Below are positions 44,034 through 53,733 of a stretch of 64,000 bases of DNA, in pieces. The position numbers were made by a program, and so were the translations under genes. Below the pieces are notes generated by a model, which worked only from the letters and a program-made list of their open reading frames with translations, ran no database searches and was not told the DNA's origin. How positions within the stretch are numbered: the first letter of the stretch is position 1; every line of letters begins with the position of its first letter. This DNA is from Bacteroidales bacterium UBA6851 (GTDB taxonomy: Bacteria; Bacteroidota; Bacteroidia; Bacteroidales; UBA932). Where the stretch lies: contig DKDJ01000004.1 of assembly GCA_002451795.1 (NCBI GenBank), forward strand, positions 1 through 64,000, in the 5' to 3' direction.

Positions 44034-45392
44034 ATGTCAGATAGAGAGAACTTCGGAAGCAGAGCCGCCGTCATAATGGCTTTTGCCGGTTCGGCGATCG
44101 GGCTTGGCAATATTTGGAGATTTCCTTATATGGTCGGTGAATATGGAGGTGCAGCCTTCATACTCATCTATATCGCGTGCTCTTTAGTACTGTCTCTGCC
44201 CATTCTGTTTTCAGAGTCAATAATCGGGCGCAGGACCCACCGCAGCACTTTCGGAGCCATGGATATCCTCGCTCCCGGAACCAAATGGAAATGGCTCGGG
44301 CTTCTTACTATCATAACACCTTTGATCATAGTATCTTACTATAGCGTTGTGGGCGGATGGGCCATTGATTATCTTTTCAAATCCATCACGTTCAGCTTCA
44401 CGCCGGACAACGCAGACTCCGTCACTGGAATGTTCAGCGAATTCGCATCAGGAATATGGGCCCCTATTATCTGTATGCTCCTATTCCTCTTTATTACCGC
44501 TATGATTGTATTCCTCGGCGTAAAGAAAGGGATTGAGAAGTTCAGCAATATCTCCATACCGATACTTTTTGTGCTGATTGTGCTGATTGCCGTCTATTCC
44601 ATAAACCTTCCTGGTGCAGAAGAAGGTATCAAGTATATGTTAAAGCCGGATTTTTCGAAACTCACCCCAGGCGCGTTCTCCGCAGCATTGGGACAGAGTT
44701 TCTTCTCGCTTTCACTCGGAGTAGGGACGATGTTGACATATTCATCGTATGTAAGCAAGAATGAGAATCTTATGGCATCCGGATTTGGCACAGCCGCGTT
44801 TGACCTGCTCTTCGCCATGCTTGCCGGATTCGCCATTATGCCGGCAGTATTCGCAGCCGGACTCACTCCTGCTGCCGGTCCAGGTCTGGTGTTCGAGACA
44901 CTCCCCTACATATTTGCCAAGATGGGTGCTCTCGGGCAGATTGTAAGCTGCGTGGTTGCCATCCTATTTTTCCTCACAGTCTTAGTCGCCGCACTGACTT
45001 CTTCCATCTCCATTCTTGAAGTTGGAGTCGCATATTTGGTTGAAGAGAAAGGCTTTACGAGAGCCAAAGCGACCATTACCCTGTTTTTCTCGACTTTTAT
45101 CGTCGGTGTTCTCTGCTCCCTGTCATTTGGACCGCTGTCTGGGCTTAAAATTTTTGGCAACAACATATTCAGCTTCCTGGACAAGATGTGCTCCAACTAT
45201 CTGATGACACTCGGAGCGTTCCTCTTCTCTATCTTTGTGGGTTGGAAAATGGACAAGAATACTGTCAGAGACGAATTTACTAATGGCGGTACGCTCAAAG
45301 CCAACGACAAGGCTTTCCCCGTCATCTACTTTCTGATTAGGTACATCGCCCCTATCGCTATCGCGGTAATCTTCATCACCGGACTTATGTAG
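44034..45392 (+). CDS. Sodium-dependent neurotransmitter-symporter-family transporter
   Basis: A 452-residue NSS/SNF transporter. The sodium and substrate site opening FAGSAIGLGNIWRFPYMVGE is intact, followed by GGAAFILIYI and about twelve membrane segments, with LTYSSYVSKNE in the middle. It imports an amino acid or related amine with sodium; the substrate cannot be named. It is likely co-transcribed with the NUDIX gene. Confidence 0.93.
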   Translation: MSDRENFGSRAAVIMAFAGSAIGLGNIWRFPYMVGEYGGAAFILIYIACSLVLSLPILFSESIIGRRTHRSTFGAMDILAPGTKWKWLGLLTIITPLIIVSYYSVVGGWAIDYLFKSITFSFTPDNADSVTGMFSEFASGIWAPIICMLLFLFITAMIVFLGVKKGIEKFSNISIPILFVLIVLIAVYSINLPGAEEGIKYMLKPDFSKLTPGAFSAALGQSFFSLSLGVGTMLTYSSYVSKNENLMASGFGTAAFDLLFAMLAGFAIMPAVFAAGLTPAAGPGLVFETLPYIFAKMGALGQIVSCVVAILFFLTVLVAALTSSISILEVGVAYLVEEKGFTRAKATITLFFSTFIVGVLCSLSFGPLSGLKIFGNNIFSFLDKMCSNYLMTLGAFLFSIFVGWKMDKNTVRDEFTNGGTLKANDKAFPVIYFLIRYIAPIAIAVIFITGLM

Positions 45393-45422
45393 CAAAAATT
45401 GAAACATTAAAATAATAAGCTC

Positions 45423-47132
45423 ATGAACACACGTACCATCCTTCTCCTCAGCCTCGCGGCACTCGCCACGGGCCCAGCGCTGTCAGCACAGTCGCTCAGA
45501 GAAAATCTGAAAAAAGCTGCCGAGAAAGTCGGCAAGCAGATAGAGCAGGAAGTCACCAAGAATCTCCCTGTCAAAAAAGGTACTACAACTAAAAGAGCTA
45601 GCGGCACATCCAGCCGGGATGCAGAACTTGAGAAGCAATACGAGGCCATGCTCGGCCCTGGTGTTGGAAACGCGGAAGACGAGCCACCTACCGCCAAGCT
45701 CCCAAAGCAGCATACAGCCCTATTCGCACCGTTAGGCTATCCAATCGAAGCCTCCTACGGTTTAAAGAAAGCGAAGCCGCAGTTACCCCCGAAACAAGCC
45801 GAAAAACAAGTCGACTGGACCGAAAAACTGCCCTATATTTATGAGCTTGACAATCAGAGCCTTGTGGATGAATTTCTGCTGCTAGACCAATGCGTCGAGG
45901 ACGGCTATATCCATAACTTGACCCCAGCCATGGCCAGATATGACAACGTCAAAGGCGAGGTTTTCGCACGAGCCGATGCGCTGAATGGGATGGTCGAGCA
46001 GTATAACGAAGCCATGGATGAATATAATTCAGAAACATACCAATGGGTCATCAATGGCATCCACCGCAAGCTTGCAGACATCCTCGATTCCAGAGAATAT
46101 AAGACTGTTGTCCGAACATCGCTGACTCCCCTCTTCTTATTGAAAGGCAATTTCGTAAACGAAAAAACAAAAAAATATTTCGAATTATATGGCGGATACG
46201 AGAACGCCATTAATGTCAAGATGACTGTCTGGGACCCTCAGCCTGAGAAGAAAAGTATCGGCACCTCGGAAGAAGGTCAAAGCGGCAAGGTCGTGGACGA
46301 AAATGCTTCTGGCGCCACAGTGGACATCGGAGGCATAATTTACGTGCTTCACAACACCAACAGCGGCAAAGCCGGAAGCGCCTTTATTTCGGAGGCCGTG
46401 AAGACCGCAGTCGCAGGCAAGGACATAGTAATCCCAGACTACGTCAACTACAACGGGAAGAAGTACCCAGTCAGGGATATGCGGGCCGATGTCTTCAACG
46501 GCACTACCATCAAGTCCGTAAAACTCCCATCCACTCTAACAGAAATTTCAAATGCCGCCTTTAGAGGTACACCTATTACAGAAATCGTTATCCCGGCATC
46601 CGTCAAGAAAATCCAGGGTTCAGCGTTCTACGGATGCAAGAGCCTTTCTAAGGTTGTCTTCGAGGGTGATTCTATGGAAGAACTGCACGGGTGCTTCCAG
46701 GAGTGCACAAACCTTAAGAGCATCAAATTTCCGAGCCGCGTCGGACTAATGAGTTACGATATGTTCCGAGGCTGTACAAACCTCACGGAAGTGGTGCTCC
46801 CGGACAATCTCAAGGAGATCTACTCCTCGATGTTCGAAGGCTGCAAGAAACTCACAAAGCTGGATGTCCCGCCAACAGTTACCAAGGTCGGCATGCACGC
46901 ATTCGGGGATAGCGGCATCACCGAACTCGACCTCTCACATGTCAAGGAGTTTGAGGGCTTCTGTTTCTCAGGATGCAAGGCACTCAAGACCGTCAAACTA
47001 AACTCAAGCCTCAAGGAGGATTTCCTTATGGAAACCTATGATGAGTTTATGGAATGCCCACTTCTTGAAGTCAAATACGTCAACAATGAGTATGTCTACC
47101 CAGCAGGATTCATATTCGTTGATACCAAATAA
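45423..47132 (+). CDS. Secreted BspA-like leucine-rich repeat protein
   Basis: A 569-residue exported protein: signal peptide (LLLSLAALATGPALSAQ), a charged helical region, a coiled N-terminal half of unknown family, then LRR_5/BspA-like repeats from about residue 345 (IKSVKLPSTLTEISNAAFRG, TEIVIPASVKKIQGSAFYGC, TEVVLPDNLKEIYSSMFEGC). BspA-like proteins mediate adhesion or carry surface binding. It is followed after 3 nt by the SLH-like gene, forming a two-gene surface operon. Confidence 0.87.
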   Translation: MNTRTILLLSLAALATGPALSAQSLRENLKKAAEKVGKQIEQEVTKNLPVKKGTTTKRASGTSSRDAELEKQYEAMLGPGVGNAEDEPPTAKLPKQHTALFAPLGYPIEASYGLKKAKPQLPPKQAEKQVDWTEKLPYIYELDNQSLVDEFLLLDQCVEDGYIHNLTPAMARYDNVKGEVFARADALNGMVEQYNEAMDEYNSETYQWVINGIHRKLADILDSREYKTVVRTSLTPLFLLKGNFVNEKTKKYFELYGGYENAINVKMTVWDPQPEKKSIGTSEEGQSGKVVDENASGATVDIGGIIYVLHNTNSGKAGSAFISEAVKTAVAGKDIVIPDYVNYNGKKYPVRDMRADVFNGTTIKSVKLPSTLTEISNAAFRGTPITEIVIPASVKKIQGSAFYGCKSLSKVVFEGDSMEELHGCFQECTNLKSIKFPSRVGLMSYDMFRGCTNLTEVVLPDNLKEIYSSMFEGCKKLTKLDVPPTVTKVGMHAFGDSGITELDLSHVKEFEGFCFSGCKALKTVKLNSSLKEDFLMETYDEFMECPLLEVKYVNNEYVYPAGFIFVDTK

Positions 47133-47135
47133 GCC

Positions 47136-49490
47136 ATGAAAAGAATAAGACTACTTGCACTCACGCTTGCAGTATTTCTGCCGCTGACAAGTCTTGCCCA
47201 GAGCAAACCAAAGATAAAGTCCGTAGACCTGACGATACCCGTTCCCACCCCGGGGACATCACTTTTTGACGCAAGGGAGTATCAGATAATCTCCGCCATG
47301 ACTGAATTCGGAGACCTCGCCACCTCAGGGGAGATAACGATGCAAGAGATTGACTGGATCGGGGACTTTCGAGAAGACGATGATGGGGATATGTTCTTCA
47401 AGGATGGGTTTACATATAAAGTCAGACTAAAGTTCCTTGTGAACCCGTCTGGCAAGTATGACACCGACTACATATTCAAGAACAACGAATACTCCATAGA
47501 CGGCACTCGCATAAGCGCCACGGTCAATGGAATTAAAGCCAAGGTAGGAGACAGTGTCCCTTATGTTATAGGCATAGAGTTGAACATGCCCATCGGAACC
47601 GGAGGCAAAGGTTCGGAACGTGACCTTGCCCAAAGCAAGCCTACCGACTACGAACTCAACAAGGACTCATACCGTGCTTCCCAGAAAGCATATTCACTTG
47701 CAGAAGCCGATGCCGCCTGCCCGGATGTAAGTCCGCTTGATGTCATTACCATCAACGATGATTACCATCCGTTCTTCTACGCCAACGGCCATGGCATAGA
47801 CAACAAGGAGTACATGGGACAGAAGTGCATGCTGGTCACAAAGATCGTGTTGGACACCGACAATGATTTCATCTGCTCCCATACGGCAGGAGACGTCAAC
47901 AATACAGTGCAAGGAACATACAATATTCGTGAGGTATGGCTGAGCGACAAAGTAGATGTCGTGAAATTCATCCGTACCATTTTCGAGGCCATGCAAGGCT
48001 TTGACGATTATGATGACAACATCTACTATCCTTACACAAGCGTCCTCTTCCATGCACGTCGCGCAACCCTTTTCATCCCCGAGAGCACTAAAGATGAAGT
48101 AATGGCTATGTTCAGCCGCTCCACATGGAACCGCCACGTATTGTTTACCATCAAGACTTACAGCGGAGACGTACACCTTGCACAAAAAGCCGGAGCGGAC
48201 GCAGCTAAACCTTTCTGCACCGCCCACAAGTTCACTGATAAAGTGGCCGCAGCCGACAAGGTTTACAAGTATAGCACGTGCAGCAACTGGACCGAATACT
48301 ACTATTCTTGCCGGATCTGCGGTGAGAGCGAGCACAATCCAGCACATGTCTTCAGCCAGAAGAGGCAGACCTGGGATGTCCCTGTACACCAGTATGATCA
48401 GCCCATCGCTGACGATGCCGCCTATATAGGAGTTAACGCAGCTGGAGACCATGTATGGTGGCATAGCTGCATCTGGTGCGGACAGTCACATGGCTACGGA
48501 GAAAAGCACATCACCAAAGGTGAATGGAAAGGCAGCGGCAACGAGATGACTTATGAGCAGTACCGCAAGGCTATGGCAGATCAGGCCGAAGAGTTTGAAG
48601 AAGAAGCGCTTCTGACAACCACAGCGCAGCCGGGCACTTTCATTTTGAAGAGAAAGTCTGAAGCCAAGATAAGCACAAAGTACCAGAGCAGTGTCAACTT
48701 CGCCCTCAATGACAACCTGATAGATGACACCATCCTCGGCAATGACTATACTCTTCCTCTGAACCACGGGAAGCTTCGTTCTTTAGCGGTGCGACTAGTC
48801 GAGGAACTTACCGCGAGTGAGGTCAAGCCGTCCAAGAAGTCACGTGGGAACAATGGCGAGACATCCAAATCTTCTATCATCGGGCTGAACACTATATTCG
48901 GAGGAGAAAACCGGCCAGATGATGCACCAGCCACACGGCAGGAAATGGCAGCAACGCTTTACCGTGCTCTCAGATACATAGAAGAGTCAAAAGTATACTC
49001 ATACACAGAATATGAATCACGCCTTGGCAAGTACACCGATAGAGAGAGCATCGCTCCCTGGGCAACTGAAGCCATGGCATTCATGGAAGCTCTCGGGCTT
49101 ATGAACGGAACATCAGAGGGCAAGATTTCCCCAGAAAAGCCATGCACCATAGAAGAAGCCATAGATCTTACGGAGAAGTGTACCCACGCCCATCAGCTCG
49201 GCTGGTATCAGGCAAGATCATGGGGTGAAGGAAACGGAAGGACCTATTTCGGGAACGCCTGCTATGTTCCAGACGAGGCGCTGAGCACATGGCGCATCTT
49301 TGCTCCAGGAGAAAGAGTATGGGTCATCGGACCGCGCGCAGGCGGGGATTCGAAATTCCTCCCGATAATTGAGCCATATAGCGGCCAGACAATGTATGTA
49401 GACGCTGAATGGTTCCGGCCAATCCGCAAACATGTCTACACTTCCAAGCGGACAATCACCGGACCGATCATCTTCCAGGTCTCTCCATAA
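47136..49490 (+). CDS. Secreted protein with SLH-like domain
   Basis: A 784-residue exported protein (signal peptide LLALTLAVFLPLTSLAQ). Residues about 400-450 contain two zinc-ribbon-like units (SCRICGESEHNPAHVF and HSCIWCGQSHGYGEKH). Residues about 591-681 resemble SLH domains (PATRQEMAATLYRALRYIEE, then DRESIAPWATEAMAFMEALG and LMNGTSEGKISPEKPCTIEE). SLH domains anchor proteins to the cell wall in Gram-positive bacteria, so their presence here is unusual. The C-terminal region is unassigned. Function unknown. Confidence 0.75.
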   Translation: MKRIRLLALTLAVFLPLTSLAQSKPKIKSVDLTIPVPTPGTSLFDAREYQIISAMTEFGDLATSGEITMQEIDWIGDFREDDDGDMFFKDGFTYKVRLKFLVNPSGKYDTDYIFKNNEYSIDGTRISATVNGIKAKVGDSVPYVIGIELNMPIGTGGKGSERDLAQSKPTDYELNKDSYRASQKAYSLAEADAACPDVSPLDVITINDDYHPFFYANGHGIDNKEYMGQKCMLVTKIVLDTDNDFICSHTAGDVNNTVQGTYNIREVWLSDKVDVVKFIRTIFEAMQGFDDYDDNIYYPYTSVLFHARRATLFIPESTKDEVMAMFSRSTWNRHVLFTIKTYSGDVHLAQKAGADAAKPFCTAHKFTDKVAAADKVYKYSTCSNWTEYYYSCRICGESEHNPAHVFSQKRQTWDVPVHQYDQPIADDAAYIGVNAAGDHVWWHSCIWCGQSHGYGEKHITKGEWKGSGNEMTYEQYRKAMADQAEEFEEEALLTTTAQPGTFILKRKSEAKISTKYQSSVNFALNDNLIDDTILGNDYTLPLNHGKLRSLAVRLVEELTASEVKPSKKSRGNNGETSKSSIIGLNTIFGGENRPDDAPATRQEMAATLYRALRYIEESKVYSYTEYESRLGKYTDRESIAPWATEAMAFMEALGLMNGTSEGKISPEKPCTIEEAIDLTEKCTHAHQLGWYQARSWGEGNGRTYFGNACYVPDEALSTWRIFAPGERVWVIGPRAGGDSKFLPIIEPYSGQTMYVDAEWFRPIRKHVYTSKRTITGPIIFQVSP

Positions 49491-49740
49491 TTATATCGGA
49501 GAAATCATCGTAGTAATAGCTGTAGCAGGCATTTCCACTTAGTATTTCCGTGTTTAGTTCAACGACGGATTGTCCCTTCTTGTCCTTTAGTGATTGGGCC
49601 CACTCATCAAATGAAAATGACGGGTCATCCATTTCATCAAGTTCAGAAAGGACAGGTCCATATATACAAGTAATTGGATCATCTCCATCGAATGATATTC
49701 CGCTCCTATATGGTATAATGGCGTAAATATACGCTGACAT
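49468..49740 (-). CDS. Small hypothetical protein
   Basis: A 90-residue acidic protein (SAYIYAIIPYRSGISFDGDD at the start, YYYDDFSDIIMERPGR at the end). No family is recognised. It overlaps the end of the SLH-like gene by 23 nt on the opposite strand. ATG 49740 is preferred over one two codons upstream. Confidence 0.55.
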   Translation of the reverse strand: MSAYIYAIIPYRSGISFDGDDPITCIYGPVLSELDEMDDPSFSFDEWAQSLKDKKGQSVVELNTEILSGNACYSYYYDDFSDIIMERPGR

Positions 49741-49776
49741 AGTCACAAGAGTATTATGTTAAATTCCCAAAAAACA

Positions 49777-50487
49777 TTACGAAACAATCATCCATAATGA
49801 GACTGCTATCATGACTCCAGCAACGATTTTCTGGTAGAGTTTCTTATTAACATTTCTAATACACCTCATGGCAATGAAGTTGCCTAATATCATAGCGCAC
49901 CCGATGCCACACCCGCTCAAAAAGATACCAGCACTCATGAGATTAAGCTTGCCGTAAACAATGGCCTTGACAATATGCATAAATGCAGCAGCCGTTGCCT
50001 CAGAAGCGATATAACTCACAGGAGCAAGTTCGAGGGAGAGAAACACCGCACTACTCAACGGACCGGAAATACCCAGAAGACCATTCACAAAACCAGTCAC
50101 TCCTCCACCAACGATCATCGTCGCAGGTTTGTTCGGCAGACGCATCTTACCCATCAACTTCATGAAAGCAAAGACTATCAGAAACGAACACAATACTTTT
50201 GTCATAGGGTCCTTCGGCACTTTGGCAAACCCAAACGCACCGAGTATCGTAAACGGCACGGCCAACATGAGGAAACGCCACACAGCTTTCCAATTAATCT
50301 CCTTCCAGCCCATACCTACACGAGACAAGTTGCTCAACAACTGCGCTATTGTTGATACAGGCACAGCCACCTCCACTCCATAAAAATATGTAATCACCGG
50401 CAGCAGAATCATTCCGCCGCCGAAGCCAACAGATCCGGACAACAATCCAGCAATAAACCCAACCAGAATCAATATCAGATACATCAT
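49777..50487 (-). CDS. TSUP/TauE-SafE family membrane transporter
   Basis: A 236-residue membrane protein with about eight hydrophobic segments and the family signature LSGSVGFGGGMILLPVI near the start and a second half-copy GFVNGLLGISGPLSS. TSUP proteins export sulfite or sulfonates or import related anions; substrate unassigned. A TAATTTTG -7 box (50492-50499, minus strand) lies only 4 nt before the first ATG, so the transcript may be leaderless. Confidence 0.9.
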   Translation of the reverse strand: MMYLILILVGFIAGLLSGSVGFGGGMILLPVITYFYGVEVAVPVSTIAQLLSNLSRVGMGWKEINWKAVWRFLMLAVPFTILGAFGFAKVPKDPMTKVLCSFLIVFAFMKLMGKMRLPNKPATMIVGGGVTGFVNGLLGISGPLSSAVFLSLELAPVSYIASEATAAAFMHIVKAIVYGKLNLMSAGIFLSGCGIGCAMILGNFIAMRCIRNVNKKLYQKIVAGVMIAVSLWMIVS

Positions 50488-50591
50488 ATCACAAAATTAG
50501 GAAATAATTCTCTATTTTCGCGATACGATTTCCATGATAAGCCGCTAACTCCTAATAAACGACAAAGTCCTTGTCTAGCACGGCGGATGGT

Positions 50592-51524
50592 TTAATCTAT
50601 TTTTACCCAACCCTGCAAATCATCAGTTCCAACATGGACGAGTTCCATCTTAGTCTTATCTTTTCCAACCCTTACAGACATCGAATATGCGCAGCCACCA
50701 AGATAATATGCTTCGTCCCGAGGATCTTTTTCAAACTTAAGATCTTCAGAAAGTTTAAGACGATAGTCCCGGCCGTCAGAAAGGATCACAGTCAGCATAT
50801 CCCCTCCTTTCATCTGTCCGGTGGACGGATAGAAAATTGCCTCGTAGCAATTAGCAGAAACCTTATGCATCTTTATATCCATGGGAGACTGAAGAGAAGG
50901 AATAATTAATTGGCCTTTATTATCATACATATAAGAGACATACACCTTCCGCATCGTGCCGTTAAGCCAGACTTCCTTGATTTCAGGAGGCGTGTCACCG
51001 AGCTCATTTCCAAACTCAAGATTAACTGTAAGCTTAAGCAGTGCATGGTTCATCACCACATCGAGTTCACCGTCAGTGTTCAAGGCTTCCTTTGGCCTAA
51101 TCTTCTCCGAATACCAAAGCCAATCTGCTCTCTCCAGCCCGGCAGACTGATCAGAAGGAATACCTTCACTCACAGAAATATAACCATAAGAGAAACTGTT
51201 GCCATCTGGCACAAAAGCATAGACCACCACCTCATCCTCAGCATTCTTCCATAGCAGTGCAGAACTGGAATTCCATCTTCCATCGGCGCCTCTCTTCCAC
51301 AAAGAAGTTTTGTTGTACCGGTCATCCTCGCCATAGTATAGTCCAAGGCCAAGTCTGGAGCCATTGAACTCAGTGCCTTCTCTAGCCTTGGTAATAGGCA
51401 CACCCACACTGGGACTTATCCGGACTATTCCGTCGGCAGGATAGCCAGCACCTACAGGCCGGTCAGATTTCGAACAAGCCAGACCCAAACTTGCAATAGC
51501 GAAAATATATAGTATTTTTTTCAT
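50592..51524 (-). CDS. Fimbrillin-family lipoprotein
   Basis: A 310-residue lipoprotein (IASLGLACSKS, Cys17) with the fimbrillin/Mfa-like pattern: an N-terminal VRISPSVG strand, WKNAEDEVVVYAFVP, a FRHAL-like MNHALLKLTVNLEFG segment, and the closing YSMSVRVGKDK. Last gene of a five-gene fimbrillin operon on the minus strand. It is likely a pilus or surface-fibre subunit, matured by signal peptidase II and then a surface protease. Confidence 0.85.
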   Translation of the reverse strand: MKKILYIFAIASLGLACSKSDRPVGAGYPADGIVRISPSVGVPITKAREGTEFNGSRLGLGLYYGEDDRYNKTSLWKRGADGRWNSSSALLWKNAEDEVVVYAFVPDGNSFSYGYISVSEGIPSDQSAGLERADWLWYSEKIRPKEALNTDGELDVVMNHALLKLTVNLEFGNELGDTPPEIKEVWLNGTMRKVYVSYMYDNKGQLIIPSLQSPMDIKMHKVSANCYEAIFYPSTGQMKGGDMLTVILSDGRDYRLKLSEDLKFEKDPRDEAYYLGGCAYSMSVRVGKDKTKMELVHVGTDDLQGWVKID

Positions 51525-51534
51525 TCTAAAACTG

Positions 51535-53733
51535 TTATTCCAAGCCTATAACATATACAGAAGAATCATCAACGCCCTCATCTTTATATCCATACACCGG
51601 CAAGCCAGCAGCAAGATCAATCATATAACTATTATTGCCGTTTGCTTTGACACCAGACATCAAATCCCCTATAAAAACACCGGCACGGAGTCCACCCGAG
51701 GAAGGTTTTTGCACAAAAATACTTCCAAGATAATGGCATCCACCAATCTCCACGTTCTTCGCAGAGCCTACAATTCCACCGATACAAATTGACTGTACAG
51801 TATCAAGTTCAAGCCCCTCAGCGCACCAGACCTTCCCCAGCATATAGCAGTTCAGAATCTTTGTTCCATTAGAACTATATGCTGAACCCACCAAGCCTCC
51901 TATAGAGGGCGACAGATTGGAAAGATCAACCTTAGAAATACCGACCTCTGCATAGACATAACTAAATGGATAAACAAAACCACCTCCATCGGCAAGCCAT
52001 CCTACTAGACCACCGACATCACATGGGCCGTCAATTTTGCCGCGAACCACGCAATTATACATCTTGCCAATATACGAAATCCCAGCGATTCCACCACAAT
52101 AAGAATCTGATGTACTATTGGCAACAAAACAGTTAACATCGGCTGTACAGTTTGCAATTAAGCCATCCTTTTCCGAGCTTTCAGTAGCATAACCAACTAT
52201 ACCTCCAGCACAGTAATCACTAGACACAGTTCCATCCACCTTACAGTCGGATATCTTACAACTTGCGGAACTAAATGCAACCAAAATTCCAGAATAGGCC
52301 TCTGGATTATGGGGCTTAACACTTTCAGGGTCTTGAGAAACAGAAGAGACAGAAGCGTTACGGATCACAAGATCCTTGATAGTAGCACCATTCTGTACAC
52401 AGCCGAAAAGTCCGGCGTACTGGACATCACTAACATTAAGATTGATGATCACATGGTTGCCACCATCAAACGAGCCAGTAAATTGCTGCGCTATCGTTCC
52501 TACCGGGGTCCAGGCATAGCCTTTGAGATCGATGTCCGTTGTTAGCTTGAAATACTTACGAATATCACTGTATTTATAATCACTCCCCTCTTTGTTGCAC
52601 TCTTGGGCAAGAAAAGCCAATTGCGCAGCAGTAGCAATCTGATATGGGTCGTCAGAAGTGCCTGTACCTCCAGCATAAGCCTCGGCTATATCATCCTGCC
52701 CAGACCATTCACTATACTCGGCAGCATCAGCGCCAAAACTATCACCAAGGCTCCCCTTGTCGATCCACGAAGATACCGTAACCTCCCCTGCCTCCAATTT
52801 ATCTTTTCCTACCTTTACGGTCATTTCATAAGCAGTGCCGGACACCAATTCAAGTTCCTTGTCATAAGTCAGGATATAATCGCGTCCATCGGAAAGAGTC
52901 AGCGTAAGCAGTTTGTATCTAGTATTAAAAAACGTATATGGGAAGAATAGGACATCACAGGATAGGTTGCCGTTCCCTGAGCAATTATGCATCTTTATAC
53001 TAACAGGGCTGGATGATGTAGAAGAAGCCATCCCGACATAAGGTACGGAGTTGTTGTCGGAGCCTGTAAAATTGATCGCTACCTTATCCATTGACTGGTG
53101 GAACCAGGCCTCTTTGATAAATATGTTCTGCCCCTTAAACTGTGAAGCAAGTTCGAAGTTGACAGTAAGCTTCGTAAGCGCGTGCCGAAAAGTAATGTTG
53201 ATATTACCTTCTACAAAATCATTGGCAGTGACGTCCTTCTTAGCACCGTTTTCAATCCCGGGATACCACCATAGAAGGTCTGCCTCACTAATCCCATCCG
53301 ACTGATCAGTCGGAATAGTGAAGGTCAAGCTGGATAGATCATTCTGTCCTTCAAGATAAGGGGCGTAGGCATAGACACCGACTTTGTCATAGGGCTTTCC
53401 CCACAGCATTCCAATCTGCGGAGCCCAGGTATTTGTTCCGTCATTCTCCCACAGTACGTTAGGCTGAGTGTATTTGGCGTTCTTGCCATAGTCGATAAAT
53501 AACCCAAGGGTACCTCCCGAATATAAACTTGATGCCGCAGCATCAAGGCGTGTATCCGGAAGCCCAGAGTTTGTAGCCGAACCCCCAAACTTACGAGAAT
53601 CCACGCTTACACTAATGCTCACAGTCTCCCCTTCCGTGCAGTTACCTTCCTCTGGCCCATGAACCTTGGCACAAGAAGTAAGTACCGCTGCAAGCAACAG
53701 AGTAGTATATAGTTTAAAATAATTCATACTCAT
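51535..53733 (-). CDS. Fimbrillin-GLUG repeat lipoprotein
   Basis: A 732-residue lipoprotein (LLAAVLTSCAKV, Cys21). The first 330 residues are fimbrillin-like (NITFRHALTKLTVNFELAS, ending YEMTVKVGKDKL). After a YSEWSGQDDIAEAYAGGTGT linker comes a GLUG-type region: DPYQIATAAQLAFLAQECNK, LTTDIDLKGYAWTPVGTIAQ, then short repeats with GIVGYA and GGLVGWLADGG. GLUG repeats occur in adhesins. It starts overlapping the stop of the gene upstream (TGATG). Confidence 0.88.
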   Translation of the reverse strand: MSMNYFKLYTTLLLAAVLTSCAKVHGPEEGNCTEGETVSISVSVDSRKFGGSATNSGLPDTRLDAAASSLYSGGTLGLFIDYGKNAKYTQPNVLWENDGTNTWAPQIGMLWGKPYDKVGVYAYAPYLEGQNDLSSLTFTIPTDQSDGISEADLLWWYPGIENGAKKDVTANDFVEGNINITFRHALTKLTVNFELASQFKGQNIFIKEAWFHQSMDKVAINFTGSDNNSVPYVGMASSTSSSPVSIKMHNCSGNGNLSCDVLFFPYTFFNTRYKLLTLTLSDGRDYILTYDKELELVSGTAYEMTVKVGKDKLEAGEVTVSSWIDKGSLGDSFGADAAEYSEWSGQDDIAEAYAGGTGTSDDPYQIATAAQLAFLAQECNKEGSDYKYSDIRKYFKLTTDIDLKGYAWTPVGTIAQQFTGSFDGGNHVIINLNVSDVQYAGLFGCVQNGATIKDLVIRNASVSSVSQDPESVKPHNPEAYSGILVAFSSASCKISDCKVDGTVSSDYCAGGIVGYATESSEKDGLIANCTADVNCFVANSTSDSYCGGIAGISYIGKMYNCVVRGKIDGPCDVGGLVGWLADGGGFVYPFSYVYAEVGISKVDLSNLSPSIGGLVGSAYSSNGTKILNCYMLGKVWCAEGLELDTVQSICIGGIVGSAKNVEIGGCHYLGSIFVQKPSSGGLRAGVFIGDLMSGVKANGNNSYMIDLAAGLPVYGYKDEGVDDSSVYVIGLE

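Noticed and set aside
47694..48464. 256-codon minus-strand ORF
   Set aside because: Antisense shadow of the SLH-like secreted protein, with no family resemblance.
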